A DNA stretch of 64,000 nucleotides from JBFHRE01 sp041746105. GTDB lineage: Bacteria > Actinomycetota > Acidimicrobiia > Spongiisociales > ZC4RG35. Below the pieces are notes generated by a model. That model did no database searches. It worked only from the letters and a program-made list of their open reading frames with translations, and was not told where the DNA came from. The stretch is from positions 1 through 64,000 of the forward strand of contig JBGTHP010000018.1 of assembly GCA_041746105.1 (NCBI GenBank), read 5' to 3'. The position numbers were made by a program, and so were the translations under genes. Shown here one piece after another: positions 24,221 through 32,740 of this stretch (positions within the stretch are counted from its first letter, which is position 1; each line of letters starts with the position of its first letter).

Positions 24221-26290
24221 TCAATCGTCGCCGCCATCCCAAACGACCAGAATCCCGCCCGCCGTGATCCCGACCAGATCTCCGGTCGCAGACACAAAGG
24301 CGTCCTGAATCGGTGCATCGAGCCCATACCCGATCCCGGCCGGCACCATCACCACCGATGACGTGTCCGTCGCGATCAGTGCGATCCGATACTCACCGTC
24401 CTCGTATCCACCGAGGACAAGTCCGTTGCTGTCGGACCAGAGCCCTGTCCGAGCCACAAAGCTGGCAGGGAACTCGAACTCGAGCGCACCGTCCGGACCT
24501 GCCACCGACACAGCTCCCGGCGTCGATGCAAGGACGAGCGCCTCGACCCCAGAGCCCAAAACCGGAGGCTGGACGGGAATCCAGACAATGCCGTCCCTGC
24601 TCTCGACCAGCGCGTCGGGGCCGCCGCGGACGTTGGAAGACGCGATCAGCGATCCGTAGGGCGTGGCGACGACAAAGAGCATCGCATCGAGACTCACCCT
24701 CTCTTCGCTCCAATCCAGACCGTCCGATGATGTCGAGATCACGATTTGAGTCGGGAGCGCCCTCGCGGCCACAAAGCCGTTCTCGTTTTCGACGATCGTT
24801 TGTGCAACGAAGCCAACCGGGGCGGCGCCCCCCCTCCAGCCGTCGAATTCATTCCACCGGTGGATCGTGAATCCGCCCACGAGGAATATGGCTGAGGGGG
24901 TGACGGCCAAATGGTCGGGAATCAGGAACTCCGGGTCGGCACCGGTCCGGGGAACCATCCGGCCACCAAGGACCTCAAATACATCAGGGCCTTCTGCGAC
25001 AACCACCCGACCGTCGGTTGCCCCAATCCGGAACCAGGCCGGCTCCGGGCTGCGCAGCGCCTGCCAAGAGCCACCTCTCGAGGAAGGGGTCGTGACGGTG
25101 ATTTCCGTTGCCGACCAAAGAGCCGGGCCGTCGCGATCCCACCCGATCATCAGAATGGTCGTACCGTCTGACTCGACCGAGGTCGGCACCGCCACTGAGG
25201 ACGGGTTGGTTATCGCGACCCACTCCGTGCCGTCCTCGGTCGCATAAACGGCCTGGTTGCTGCTGGGATCGCCCGGCAAGGCCAGTACGACCGTCGAGGC
25301 ATTGACCAATCGGTGCGACCTCAGCCGAAACGGGCCGTCACCCAGGCTGATCCAGCCGTCCAGATCGACCGATCGAAGCCAGCTCGTGTCCTCCGCGGAA
25401 GAAGTTCTGACCAAGGCGCCTCCGCCGGGCAACTCGGCGATCGTCGCCACGGTCCCAGAAACCGGAAGCCGGGTGGGGGCGAATCCGGCCGAGGATCTCC
25501 AGATAGTCGCTTCACCGAAGTTGCGGCCGCCGATGACGATGTCGGATCCGACCAGGGTCATGGTCTCCGGCAGTCCGACCAGATCCAGTTCGAGCCAGGT
25601 CGAACCGCCATCGGGCGAATGCCAGATCTCTTCGCCGGTCAGTTCGCTCAAACGCCCCAGCACCTCACGCTCCGGGGCAAGCAGAACAACCAGGTGACGG
25701 TCGTCTTCCAGAATGGTCACAACCGCCTTACCCGGCACGTCGGGTGCTGACACTCTCTCCCAGTTGTTTCCGTCCACCGAAGCCCAGATGCCAGGGACGG
25801 AGCTTTCAGTGAAGATCTCCGAGGCACCACCGGCCAGCCAGGTTCCGTCGGGTCGGGCCCAGAGCGCGCCGATGCTCGATTCGACCAGATCCTGGTCAAA
25901 TACGGGCTCCCAGTTTTGACCATCGGACGACAGCCACAATTGGCTCGTAAGGCCTTCGAATGACACCGTCGTGACGAGCCAGGTCTCGTCAGATCGAGCA
26001 ATATCGAGGCCTATCCCACCACCGGGAAGCACGGTTGGGGTCCAGCTTCCCCTTGCGTCGAGCCGGTCGAGGACCGCTCCAGGAGGGTCGACGGGTACCG
26101 ACAGAACCGTGGACGGTGTGGCCTGTTGTTCCAGAGAGGGAACGTCGATCACGCTCACCAAGACAGCGCCGAGACCGACTAGGGCGACTATTCCAACCAC
26201 CAAACCAATTCGGCCGGGACGGCCCGAATCGAGGGGAGGGTCGACGGGAGCGGTTTCGGTCCCGACGACCGGAATGTCATCGACGTCCAT
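24221..26290 (-). CDS. Membrane-anchored beta-propeller protein with Asp-box-like repeats
   Basis: A single transmembrane helix (about residues 28-47, IGLVVGIVALVGLGAVLVSV) follows a short cytosolic tail; the remaining ~630 residues are extracytoplasmic beta strands with recurrent S-x-D-G-x-x-W blocks (LSSDGQNWEPV, ASVDGNNWERV, HSPDGGSTWLEL, ATEDGTEWVAI, STSSDGLDWSEE, ESRDGIVWIPV). These mark sialidase/BNR-type propellers, but no sialidase catalytic set (Arg triad, Tyr) is recognisable. A binding or scaffold role is more likely than hydrolysis. It sits between the MBL gene and the GAF kinase in the arginine locus. Confidence 0.75.
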   Translation of the reverse strand: MDVDDIPVVGTETAPVDPPLDSGRPGRIGLVVGIVALVGLGAVLVSVIDVPSLEQQATPSTVLSVPVDPPGAVLDRLDARGSWTPTVLPGGGIGLDIARSDETWLVTTVSFEGLTSQLWLSSDGQNWEPVFDQDLVESSIGALWARPDGTWLAGGASEIFTESSVPGIWASVDGNNWERVSAPDVPGKAVVTILEDDRHLVVLLAPEREVLGRLSELTGEEIWHSPDGGSTWLELDLVGLPETMTLVGSDIVIGGRNFGEATIWRSSAGFAPTRLPVSGTVATIAELPGGGALVRTSSAEDTSWLRSVDLDGWISLGDGPFRLRSHRLVNASTVVLALPGDPSSNQAVYATEDGTEWVAITNPSSVAVPTSVESDGTTILMIGWDRDGPALWSATEITVTTPSSRGGSWQALRSPEPAWFRIGATDGRVVVAEGPDVFEVLGGRMVPRTGADPEFLIPDHLAVTPSAIFLVGGFTIHRWNEFDGWRGGAAPVGFVAQTIVENENGFVAARALPTQIVISTSSDGLDWSEERVSLDAMLFVVATPYGSLIASSNVRGGPDALVESRDGIVWIPVQPPVLGSGVEALVLASTPGAVSVAGPDGALEFEFPASFVARTGLWSDSNGLVLGGYEDGEYRIALIATDTSSVVMVPAGIGYGLDAPIQDAFVSATGDLVGITAGGILVVWDGGDD

Positions 26291-26363
26291 GACGATACGG
26301 TACCGGCGCCGTTCACTTTTGCCTCAGGGCAGAGCCGTAGTTTCCGGTGCCGCAACCCTCGGT

Positions 26364-26948
26364 TCAACGAGGGGTGTTCGCTCCGGGCTCGAATGCGGGT
26401 CCATGGCCAGGGACAATTCTGTCGGCGACCGCGAGCACACGGCTCCGGTGTTCGTGAAGGGCCGAAGAGTCTGTCGCAAAGGGGTCCTCCGGAGGCCCTT
26501 CTGCGTAGAACCACAGATGGGTCGCAACCACCAGGCCGTCGGGCGTCCCAATGAGCGTGGAGATGTCCTGGGGCGTATGGCCAGGGGTTTCCCACAACAG
26601 GACCGACGGTGAAATCACAAACCCCTCGGCCGGGCGCGAGTCCCATATGTCGTTGCGGTATATGGCCCAATGGTCGTGGACCCTCGCGCTCGGAAACAGC
26701 CCAACATTCATCGTGTGATCGGGGTGGTGGTGGCTGAGCACGACGTCGGTCACCTCGCGAGGGTCGACGCCGGCACGACGCAAGGGCTCGCGAATCGCAC
26801 TCTGGGAGGGGGCCATGCCGGGATCGATGATGATCCGTTGCGATCCATCGAGAACAAGGGAGATGCTCGAGCGGACGTGGGGGCTGCCGCTCCCGACTTG
26901 GACGGTATGGATGACCGCAGTTCGTGCCTCCGGCAGGACGGGACTCAC
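26364..26948 (-). CDS. MBL-fold metallohydrolase
   Basis: A 194-aa metallo-beta-lactamase-fold protein: IIIDPGMAP, the metal motif VVLSHHHPDHTMNVG (HxHxDH), ETPGHTPQDIS, then LVVATHLWF and IVPGHGPAF. The position of the usual metal Asp is taken by THLW, so binuclear catalysis may be altered. It starts at a GTG that overlaps the last codons and stop of argD and so belongs to the arg operon transcriptionally. Substrate unknown; lactonase- or glyoxalase-like activity are options. Confidence 0.87.
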   Translation of the reverse strand: MSPVLPEARTAVIHTVQVGSGSPHVRSSISLVLDGSQRIIIDPGMAPSQSAIREPLRRAGVDPREVTDVVLSHHHPDHTMNVGLFPSARVHDHWAIYRNDIWDSRPAEGFVISPSVLLWETPGHTPQDISTLIGTPDGLVVATHLWFYAEGPPEDPFATDSSALHEHRSRVLAVADRIVPGHGPAFEPGANTPR

Positions 26949-28120
26949 ACCTGTTCCATCGCCTTCGCCAGACGTGAAGCCAGTTCGTCGACCTCATCGG
27001 CAGAGATCGAGAGGGGTGGGGCAAGCCGGATGGTGTCCGGCCGCACTGCGTTGACGATCAAACCGTGCTCTAGAGCCGCCGCCGTCACCTTCGAGGCATG
27101 TTCACGATCGAGGACTACCCCGAGAAGGAGTCCACGCCCACGAACTTCGACGACACCGGCGATGGTCGACAGGACCGACCTGATCTGGGCCGAACGTTCC
27201 AGGCAATTGGCAAGCAGGCCCAACTCCTCGATCTCGTCGAGCACGGCCAAGGCAGCTGCGCACACCACCGGGCCACCCCCGAAAGTGGTGGCGTGATCGC
27301 CCGGTTGAAAAGCCTTCGAGACGGACTCGGAGGCGAGACACACACCAATCGGGAGTCCGTTTGCCAGCGCCTTGGCGGTGGTGGCGATGTCAGGCTCAAA
27401 ACCAAGCTGTTGCCACGAAAACCAGCTTCCCGTCCGTCCGACGCCGGCCTGGACGTCGTCCACGATCAAGAGAACACCACGCTCGTCGCATAGGTCCCTC
27501 ACCGCTCTGAGATATTCCGCCGCCAGCGGGACCACTCCCCCTTCGCCCTGGGTGGTCTCGACCATCACCGCCGCCGTTTGTGGAGTCAGCGTCCGCTCGA
27601 TCTCTGCGACGTCGGCAGGAGCAACCTGCCGGAAGCCGGGTGGAAGGGGTTCGAAAAGGGCTTGTTTTGTCGGTTGACCGGTGGCGGCAAGAGTTGCCAG
27701 GGTTCTGCCATGGAACGAATCCAGCAAGGAAACGATCTCAACGCAGTCAGCCCCGCGATTCAGTTGGCCCCACCTTCGCGCCAGTTTTATCGCGGCTTCG
27801 TTGGCGGTGGCCCCACAGTTGGCAAAAAATGCCCTGCCAAGCCCCGACAACTCGGTCAAGCGTCCGGCCAGTTCGACCATCGGACGCGTATAGAAGAGAT
27901 TGGAGACATGCACCAGTGTGTTGAGCTGGGCGGCGGCGGCTGTTGCGACCCTGGCGTTGCTGTGTCCGACAGACACCACGGCCAGCCCGGTGAGACAATC
28001 GAGATACCTGACGCCCGTTTCGTCGTAGAGCCATGAGCCCTCGCCACGGACAAAAACGATGGGAGTCCGCCCATACGTCTGCATGAGCGTCTCGGCTTCG
28101 CGCAGGAACAGCTCACTCAT
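26945..28120 (-). CDS. argD: Acetylornithine aminotransferase
   Basis: PLP-dependent class III aminotransferase making N-acetylornithine. Visible: YLDCLTGLAVVSVGHSN, FFANCGATANEAAIKLAR, FHGRTLATLAATGQ, LLIVDDVQAGVGRTG (PLP Asp) and TTAKALANGLPIG (Schiff-base Lys). 391 aa. It overlaps argB by 4 nt upstream and the MBL gene by 4 nt downstream. Confidence 0.96.
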   Translation of the reverse strand: MSELFLREAETLMQTYGRTPIVFVRGEGSWLYDETGVRYLDCLTGLAVVSVGHSNARVATAAAAQLNTLVHVSNLFYTRPMVELAGRLTELSGLGRAFFANCGATANEAAIKLARRWGQLNRGADCVEIVSLLDSFHGRTLATLAATGQPTKQALFEPLPPGFRQVAPADVAEIERTLTPQTAAVMVETTQGEGGVVPLAAEYLRAVRDLCDERGVLLIVDDVQAGVGRTGSWFSWQQLGFEPDIATTAKALANGLPIGVCLASESVSKAFQPGDHATTFGGGPVVCAAALAVLDEIEELGLLANCLERSAQIRSVLSTIAGVVEVRGRGLLLGVVLDREHASKVTAAALEHGLIVNAVRPDTIRLAPPLSISADEVDELASRLAKAMEQV

Positions 28121-29022
28121 TCGTTGTTGTCGTCGTCGTGGGTGATCATCGTTCCCACACCTTCGCGGGTGAACATCTCGAGCAGGAGGGCGTGCTGAAC
28201 CCTTCCATCGAGGATGTGGGCACGCCGCACTCCCTGCTCGAGGGCGCCGGCGACGGAGGACAACTTTGGGAGCATTCCCCCGGAAACTCCTCCAATCAGT
28301 CCGCGCAGTTCCGAAAGCGACATTCGTGTGATCAGGCTCGACTCGTCATCGCCTTCGCGATAAACACCCTCCACGTCGGTGAGGTAGACCAGCTTTTGGG
28401 CATCGAGAGCACCGGCGAGCGCCGCTGCCGCGCTGTCGGCGTTGCAGTTGTAGACGGAGCCATCCTCACCAAGCGCGATGGGAGCGACCACCGGCACCAG
28501 ATCTTCAGTGATGAGGCGACGGATCAGGTCGCCATTGACGCTACGAATTTCCCCGACATAACCGAGGCGCGGATCCAACGGGACTGCCGTGAGCAGGCTG
28601 GCATCCAGACCTGATACTCCGATCGCCCTGGTGTCGTGTCCTCCGAGCAACCGCACGATGTCGGCGTTGACCTCACCAACGAGGACGCGCTGGACTACGC
28701 GCATCGCCGCCTGGTCGGTTACACGCAAACCCTCAACCCACTCCGACTCGATTCCTTCTCTGTCCAGGGCCGCCGAAATCTGGGGACCGCCACCGTGCAC
28801 GATCACCGGATTGATCCCGACGGTCGAGAGGAGGGCGATATCACCGGCAAAGGAGCGGCGGAGGTCGGCGTCCTCCATGGTGGAGCCACCATATTTGATG
28901 ACAACGATCTTGCCCCGGAATCGCTGGATGTAAGGGAGGGCCTCCATCAGGATTCTGGCCTTACCCATCGAGTTGGCGATGCGAGCCTTGCTGGCGCTCG
29001 GGACCGAATGACCGGTTGGCAT
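28117..29022 (-). CDS. argB: Acetylglutamate kinase
   Basis: Phosphorylates N-acetylglutamate. KIVVIKYGGSTM and VIVHGGGPQIS form the phosphate and substrate sites; VPVVAPIALGEDG, NCNADSAAAALAGAL and LTDVEGVY are amino-acid-kinase signatures; SGGMLPKLSS is the second Lys site. An N-terminal helix (KARILMEALPYIQRF) like that of arginine-inhibited hexameric NAGKs is present, so feedback control is plausible. The ATG overlaps the argJ stop (TGATG). Confidence 0.96.
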   Translation of the reverse strand: MPTGHSVPSASKARIANSMGKARILMEALPYIQRFRGKIVVIKYGGSTMEDADLRRSFAGDIALLSTVGINPVIVHGGGPQISAALDREGIESEWVEGLRVTDQAAMRVVQRVLVGEVNADIVRLLGGHDTRAIGVSGLDASLLTAVPLDPRLGYVGEIRSVNGDLIRRLITEDLVPVVAPIALGEDGSVYNCNADSAAAALAGALDAQKLVYLTDVEGVYREGDDESSLITRMSLSELRGLIGGVSGGMLPKLSSVAGALEQGVRRAHILDGRVQHALLLEMFTREGVGTMITHDDDNNE

Positions 29023-30179
29023 CAGGAGCGATCTCCATTGAATCGAACGTAATCGGGAGTGAGGTCGGTGGTTGTCACTTCGGCGGAGCCGGGGCCATCG
29101 CCCACCTTGATTGCGACTGTGAAGTCACCCTTGAGGCGGACCGCCAGGCCGTCCTCGTCCACGTCGACGCCGACCCCTCGGCTACACACGGTTTCACCGT
29201 CATAGGCAATTTCCAACGCGGACGGATCGAAACGAACACCGGCAACTCCGAGCGCACCGAGCACCCTGCCCCAATTGGGATCTGCGCCGAAGAAACTGGC
29301 CCTGACCAGCGCAGAGTCGGCGACCGTCATCCCGAGCCGGCGCGCCTCGTCGTCGCCGGCAGTGCCCGTTACCAGCAGCTTCACGACCTTCGTTGCACCT
29401 TCCGCGTCCTCTGCCATCTGCCGGACAAGATCCCGACACAACGACTCGATCGCTTCCTCCAATGTCTGTGGATCAACACGAACTCCCGATTCGCCGGATG
29501 CAAGCGCTATGACCGAGTCATTGGTCGACTGACATCCGTCCACATTGAGGCAGTTGAACGTGACGTCGGTTGCTTTCCCAAGCGCGACACGAAAGTCATC
29601 GGAGTCGACGATCAAGTCGGTGGTGAGTACGGCGAGCATCGTCGCCATGTCCGGTCGAATCATCCCGGCACCTTTGGCGATTCCGCCAAGCGTGGCGTCC
29701 CCGACCTTGACAAGAGATTGTTTGGGCCGGCTGTCGGTGGTCATGATCGCACTGGCGGCGAGAAGGCCCGCCTCGACTGTCTCGTCGAGCGAGCCGACCA
29801 GTTGAGGGATTGCAGCAGTGAATAACTCGACGTCTAGTTTTTTCCCGATCGGTCCGGTGGAAGCGGCAAGCACGACCTGTGAGTCGCATCCCAGTTCGGA
29901 TGCCAAACGCTCGGTCGTCAGCTCCACCGCCACTTCACCCTCGGCCCCGGTGCCGGCATTGGCACAGCCGCTGTTGAGGATGACCGCCATGCCTCGTCCC
30001 TCCGACAGTCTCCGACGGCTCAGAGCGACCGGCGCGGCAGCCGTGACCGATTTGGTGAAGACGCCCGCTGCGGTGACCGGCCGCTCGGCCGCGATCAAGG
30101 CCAGGTCAAGTCCGCCTGCGGACTTGATTCCCGCCGCCACGCCGGCTGCGCGGAATCCGATCGGCTCCGTCACGGTCAT
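29022..30179 (-). CDS. argJ: Bifunctional ornithine acetyltransferase / N-acetylglutamate synthase
   Basis: Transfers acetyl from acetylornithine to glutamate, closing the cyclic arginine pathway. The autocleavage region KGAGMIRPDMATMLAVLTTD is present, the cut being before the Thr of MATML; AVILNSGCANAGTG and FFGADPNWGRVLGALG are further signatures. An open frame extends upstream to 30362 but is a shadow of argC; the ATG at 30179 overlaps the argC stop (ATGA) and gives the usual 385 aa. Confidence 0.95.
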   Translation of the reverse strand: MTVTEPIGFRAAGVAAGIKSAGGLDLALIAAERPVTAAGVFTKSVTAAAPVALSRRRLSEGRGMAVILNSGCANAGTGAEGEVAVELTTERLASELGCDSQVVLAASTGPIGKKLDVELFTAAIPQLVGSLDETVEAGLLAASAIMTTDSRPKQSLVKVGDATLGGIAKGAGMIRPDMATMLAVLTTDLIVDSDDFRVALGKATDVTFNCLNVDGCQSTNDSVIALASGESGVRVDPQTLEEAIESLCRDLVRQMAEDAEGATKVVKLLVTGTAGDDEARRLGMTVADSALVRASFFGADPNWGRVLGALGVAGVRFDPSALEIAYDGETVCSRGVGVDVDEDGLAVRLKGDFTVAIKVGDGPGSAEVTTTDLTPDYVRFNGDRS

Positions 30180-31195
30180 GGCATCCAGCCTGCCAGCGTG
30201 AGGCCGGTCTCCTCTGCCAACCCGAACATGATGTTGGCGTTCTGAACAGCTTGGCCGGCAGCGCCTTTGACAAGATTGTCGATCGCACACAGGCTGATCA
30301 CCATGGCAGTGGACTGGTCGAGGTGGACACTCACCAATGCCCGATTCGAGCCAACTACCCAACGAGTTTGAGGAGGGGAATCGACGACTTCCACGAATGG
30401 ACGGCCCTGATAGCGGCCTGCCAAAGCCCGGCGAAGGTCATCTGCTTCGACTCCCGCTGCCGCAGGTGCTGTGACCGTCGCCAGCAGACCCCGCTGCATC
30501 GGGACCAGATGAGGGGTAAAAACAACCTTCTTCTCCTGACCGGTGACCGCTCCAATTCCCATCTCGATCTCGGGTCGATGGCGATGCTTGGCGACCGAAT
30601 AAGCTCTGACTCCCTCATCGACGGCCCCGAAGAGGAGATCCTCCCTCAGGCTCCGTCCCGCGCCTGATACGCCTGACATGGCGTCGACGACGACCACGCC
30701 CTCGCCGATCAAACCCGCTTCGATGAGGGGGGTGATCGCCAGTTGTGCGGCGGTCGGGTAGCAGCCAGGGACGGCAACTCGATGGGACCCTGACACGTCG
30801 AACAGTTCGGGCAGCCCGTACACCCAGCGAGATAGTTCCTGCGGGAGAGGGTGAGCGATTCCGTACGCCGACTCGTAACGTTCTGGCGTGTCGAGCCTGA
30901 AATCCGAACCGAGATCCACAACTCGTGATCCGGCGGTGAACAGGCGGGAGCCGATTTCGGCGGATGCCCCGTGGGGAAGCGCCAGAAATACGAGATCGAG
31001 CCCCTCGGCATCCGAGTTGTCGGACAAAACTCGCTCACCATTTCCAAGGTGCGGGTGAACGGAAGCGAGTTGGCTGCCTGCCCGAGAGTGTGCGCCGATA
31101 AACGCGAGGTCGAACGCCGGATGGTCGTCGATGATCTTCACCAACTCACCACCCGCATATCCCGACGCACCCAAAATGCCGACGCTGTAACCCAT
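30176..31195 (-). CDS. argC: N-acetyl-gamma-glutamyl-phosphate reductase
   Basis: NADPH-dependent reduction of N-acetylglutamyl phosphate. The Rossmann start GILGASGYAGGELVKII, DLVFLALPHGASAEI, and VAVPGCYPTAAQLAI with the catalytic Cys are clear; KHRHRPEIEMGIG holds the catalytic His. I choose the ATG at 31195 over that at 31201 because CAGGAG then sits at proper distance. First gene of argC-J-B-D, all joined by overlapping stops and starts. Confidence 0.95.
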   Translation of the reverse strand: MGYSVGILGASGYAGGELVKIIDDHPAFDLAFIGAHSRAGSQLASVHPHLGNGERVLSDNSDAEGLDLVFLALPHGASAEIGSRLFTAGSRVVDLGSDFRLDTPERYESAYGIAHPLPQELSRWVYGLPELFDVSGSHRVAVPGCYPTAAQLAITPLIEAGLIGEGVVVVDAMSGVSGAGRSLREDLLFGAVDEGVRAYSVAKHRHRPEIEMGIGAVTGQEKKVVFTPHLVPMQRGLLATVTAPAAAGVEADDLRRALAGRYQGRPFVEVVDSPPQTRWVVGSNRALVSVHLDQSTAMVISLCAIDNLVKGAAGQAVQNANIMFGLAEETGLTLAGWMP

Positions 31196-31218
31196 TTGCA
31201 TCTCCTGGAACCGATCCC

Positions 31219-31238
31219 ATTATACGCATATGCGCATA
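31219..31238 (-). promoter_or_regulatory. ARG box overlapping the argC -10 element
   Basis: ATTATACGCATATGCGCATA on the plus strand, 19 of 20 identical to the argR site. On the minus strand it ends in TATAAT, about 18 nt before argC's Shine-Dalgarno region. It is the likely operator by which ArgR controls argC-J-B-D. The diverging permease gene starts 124 bp away and may also be affected. Confidence 0.8.
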
Positions 31239-31361
31239 GGCGCCCACCAATCACCGACAGCAGGGGTGTCAATCCCGACTCCGCCGTTACCGCTCGACCA
31301 TACTGGAAGGCCGACGATCCGATCGGGTCCGCCTAGGCACGCGCCAATGCGAGGAGGAAAC

Positions 31362-32708
31362 ATGGCTGGGTCTATGACGAGTACCAGTGGCCTCGACCGA
31401 TATTTTCGAATAACTGAACGCGGCAGTTCGATCGGCACCGAGACAAGAGCCGGGTTCACCACCTTCATGGTGATGGCGTACATCATTTTTGTGAACGCCA
31501 GCATCCTGTCGGCAGCGGGTTTTGACAGCGCGTCTGTGGCAGCCACAACCGCCCTCATCGCCGGCCTGCTGACCATTGCGATGGGCGTGTTCTCCAATTA
31601 TCCCCTGGCGATGGCCGCCGGACTTGGGATCAACGGCGCCGTTGCTTTCGGCTTGGTTCTCGGTTCGGGATTGACCCCGGCCGGAGCCATGGGCGTGATC
31701 GTCCTCGAAGGAATCGTCGTGACCCTTCTGGTTGTCGCCGGATTTCGTGAGGCAGTGATGAACGCGGTCCCGGCATCGCTCAAACGCGCGATCGGGGTTG
31801 GCATCGGGTTGTTCATCATGTTCATCGGATTTGTGAACGGAGGGCTGATCGGTGGTTCCGATGCAGTACCGGTCCAGTTCATATTTCCCAACAGCGCCGG
31901 AGCGTCCGTCACCTTGATCGGCCTACTCATCACGATCATTCTCTGGGTGAAAAAAGTACCCGGCGCTCTGCTGATCAGCATCCTGCTGACCACGGTGGTG
32001 GCCTTCATCCTCGGTGTCCAGAGCTTCCCCGAAACGTGGGCGGTCAGCCCCAGCTTCGATGCTCTCGGCAATTTCGACCTCGGCAACGTCTTCAGCACGC
32101 TCGGAACACTGACCGCCATCCTGGTCATCTTCAGCTTCATGCTGACCGACTTCTTCGACACGATGGGGACGGCAACCGCGATTGTCGAACAGGCCGGCTT
32201 GGTCGAGGACGACGGTGAGATCAAAGACATCGGAAAACTCCTTCTGGTCGACTCTCTGGGAGCGGTTGCCGGCGGTCTCGGCGGCGTCAGTTCCAACACC
32301 AGTTACATCGAGTCGAGCGCCGGCGTCGCCGAAGGCGGACGTACCGGTCTGACGTCGGTGGTGACGGGAGTGCTATTCCTGCTCGCCATCTTCCTCGCTC
32401 CGCTCGCCGGTTTGATCCCAGGGGTGGCGACGGCGCCCGTTCTCATATTCGTGGGATTCCTCATGGCGGGACTTCTCCGCGACATCGATTTCGGCGACGT
32501 CGAGGAGGGCCTACCCGCACTCTTCACGATGATCCTGATGCCGCTGACCTATTCGATCACCGAAGGCATTGGCGCCGGATTCATCACCTACGTCCTGATA
32601 AAGGCAATCAAAGGCAAGTCATCGGAGGCGCATGTGTTGATGTGGATCGTGGCAGCAGGATTCATCGTGTTCTTCGCACGGGACTGGCTCAACACAATCA
32701 TCAACTGA
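31362..32708 (+). CDS. NCS2-family (AzgA-type) purine base permease
   Basis: A 448-aa polytopic transporter of the guanine/hypoxanthine/adenine permease branch: RYFRITERGSSIGTETRAGFTTFMVMAYI at the N-terminus, GLGINGAVAFGLVLG, FMLTDFFDTMGTATAIVEQAG and LGGVSSNTSYIESSAGVAEGGRTGLTSVVTG are family hallmarks. About 12-14 helices. The start at 31362 has GAGGAGG 5-6 nt upstream; the frame extends further without family support. It faces an adenine-deaminase-type gene, which fits uptake and salvage of purine bases. Confidence 0.93.
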   Translation: MAGSMTSTSGLDRYFRITERGSSIGTETRAGFTTFMVMAYIIFVNASILSAAGFDSASVAATTALIAGLLTIAMGVFSNYPLAMAAGLGINGAVAFGLVLGSGLTPAGAMGVIVLEGIVVTLLVVAGFREAVMNAVPASLKRAIGVGIGLFIMFIGFVNGGLIGGSDAVPVQFIFPNSAGASVTLIGLLITIILWVKKVPGALLISILLTTVVAFILGVQSFPETWAVSPSFDALGNFDLGNVFSTLGTLTAILVIFSFMLTDFFDTMGTATAIVEQAGLVEDDGEIKDIGKLLLVDSLGAVAGGLGGVSSNTSYIESSAGVAEGGRTGLTSVVTGVLFLLAIFLAPLAGLIPGVATAPVLIFVGFLMAGLLRDIDFGDVEEGLPALFTMILMPLTYSITEGIGAGFITYVLIKAIKGKSSEAHVLMWIVAAGFIVFFARDWLNTIIN

Positions 32709-32740
32709 ACCGAAGACTCTTTTCGCACAAACGGCGGTGC

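Noticed and set aside
24221..26290. Active sialidase
   Set aside because: Asp-box-like repeats are present but no arginine triad or nucleophilic Tyr could be identified, so only a beta-propeller is claimed.
29022..30362. Longer ArgJ start at 30362
   Set aside because: The extra 61 residues are a shadow of the argC 3' end; the ATG at 30179 overlaps the argC stop in the usual way.
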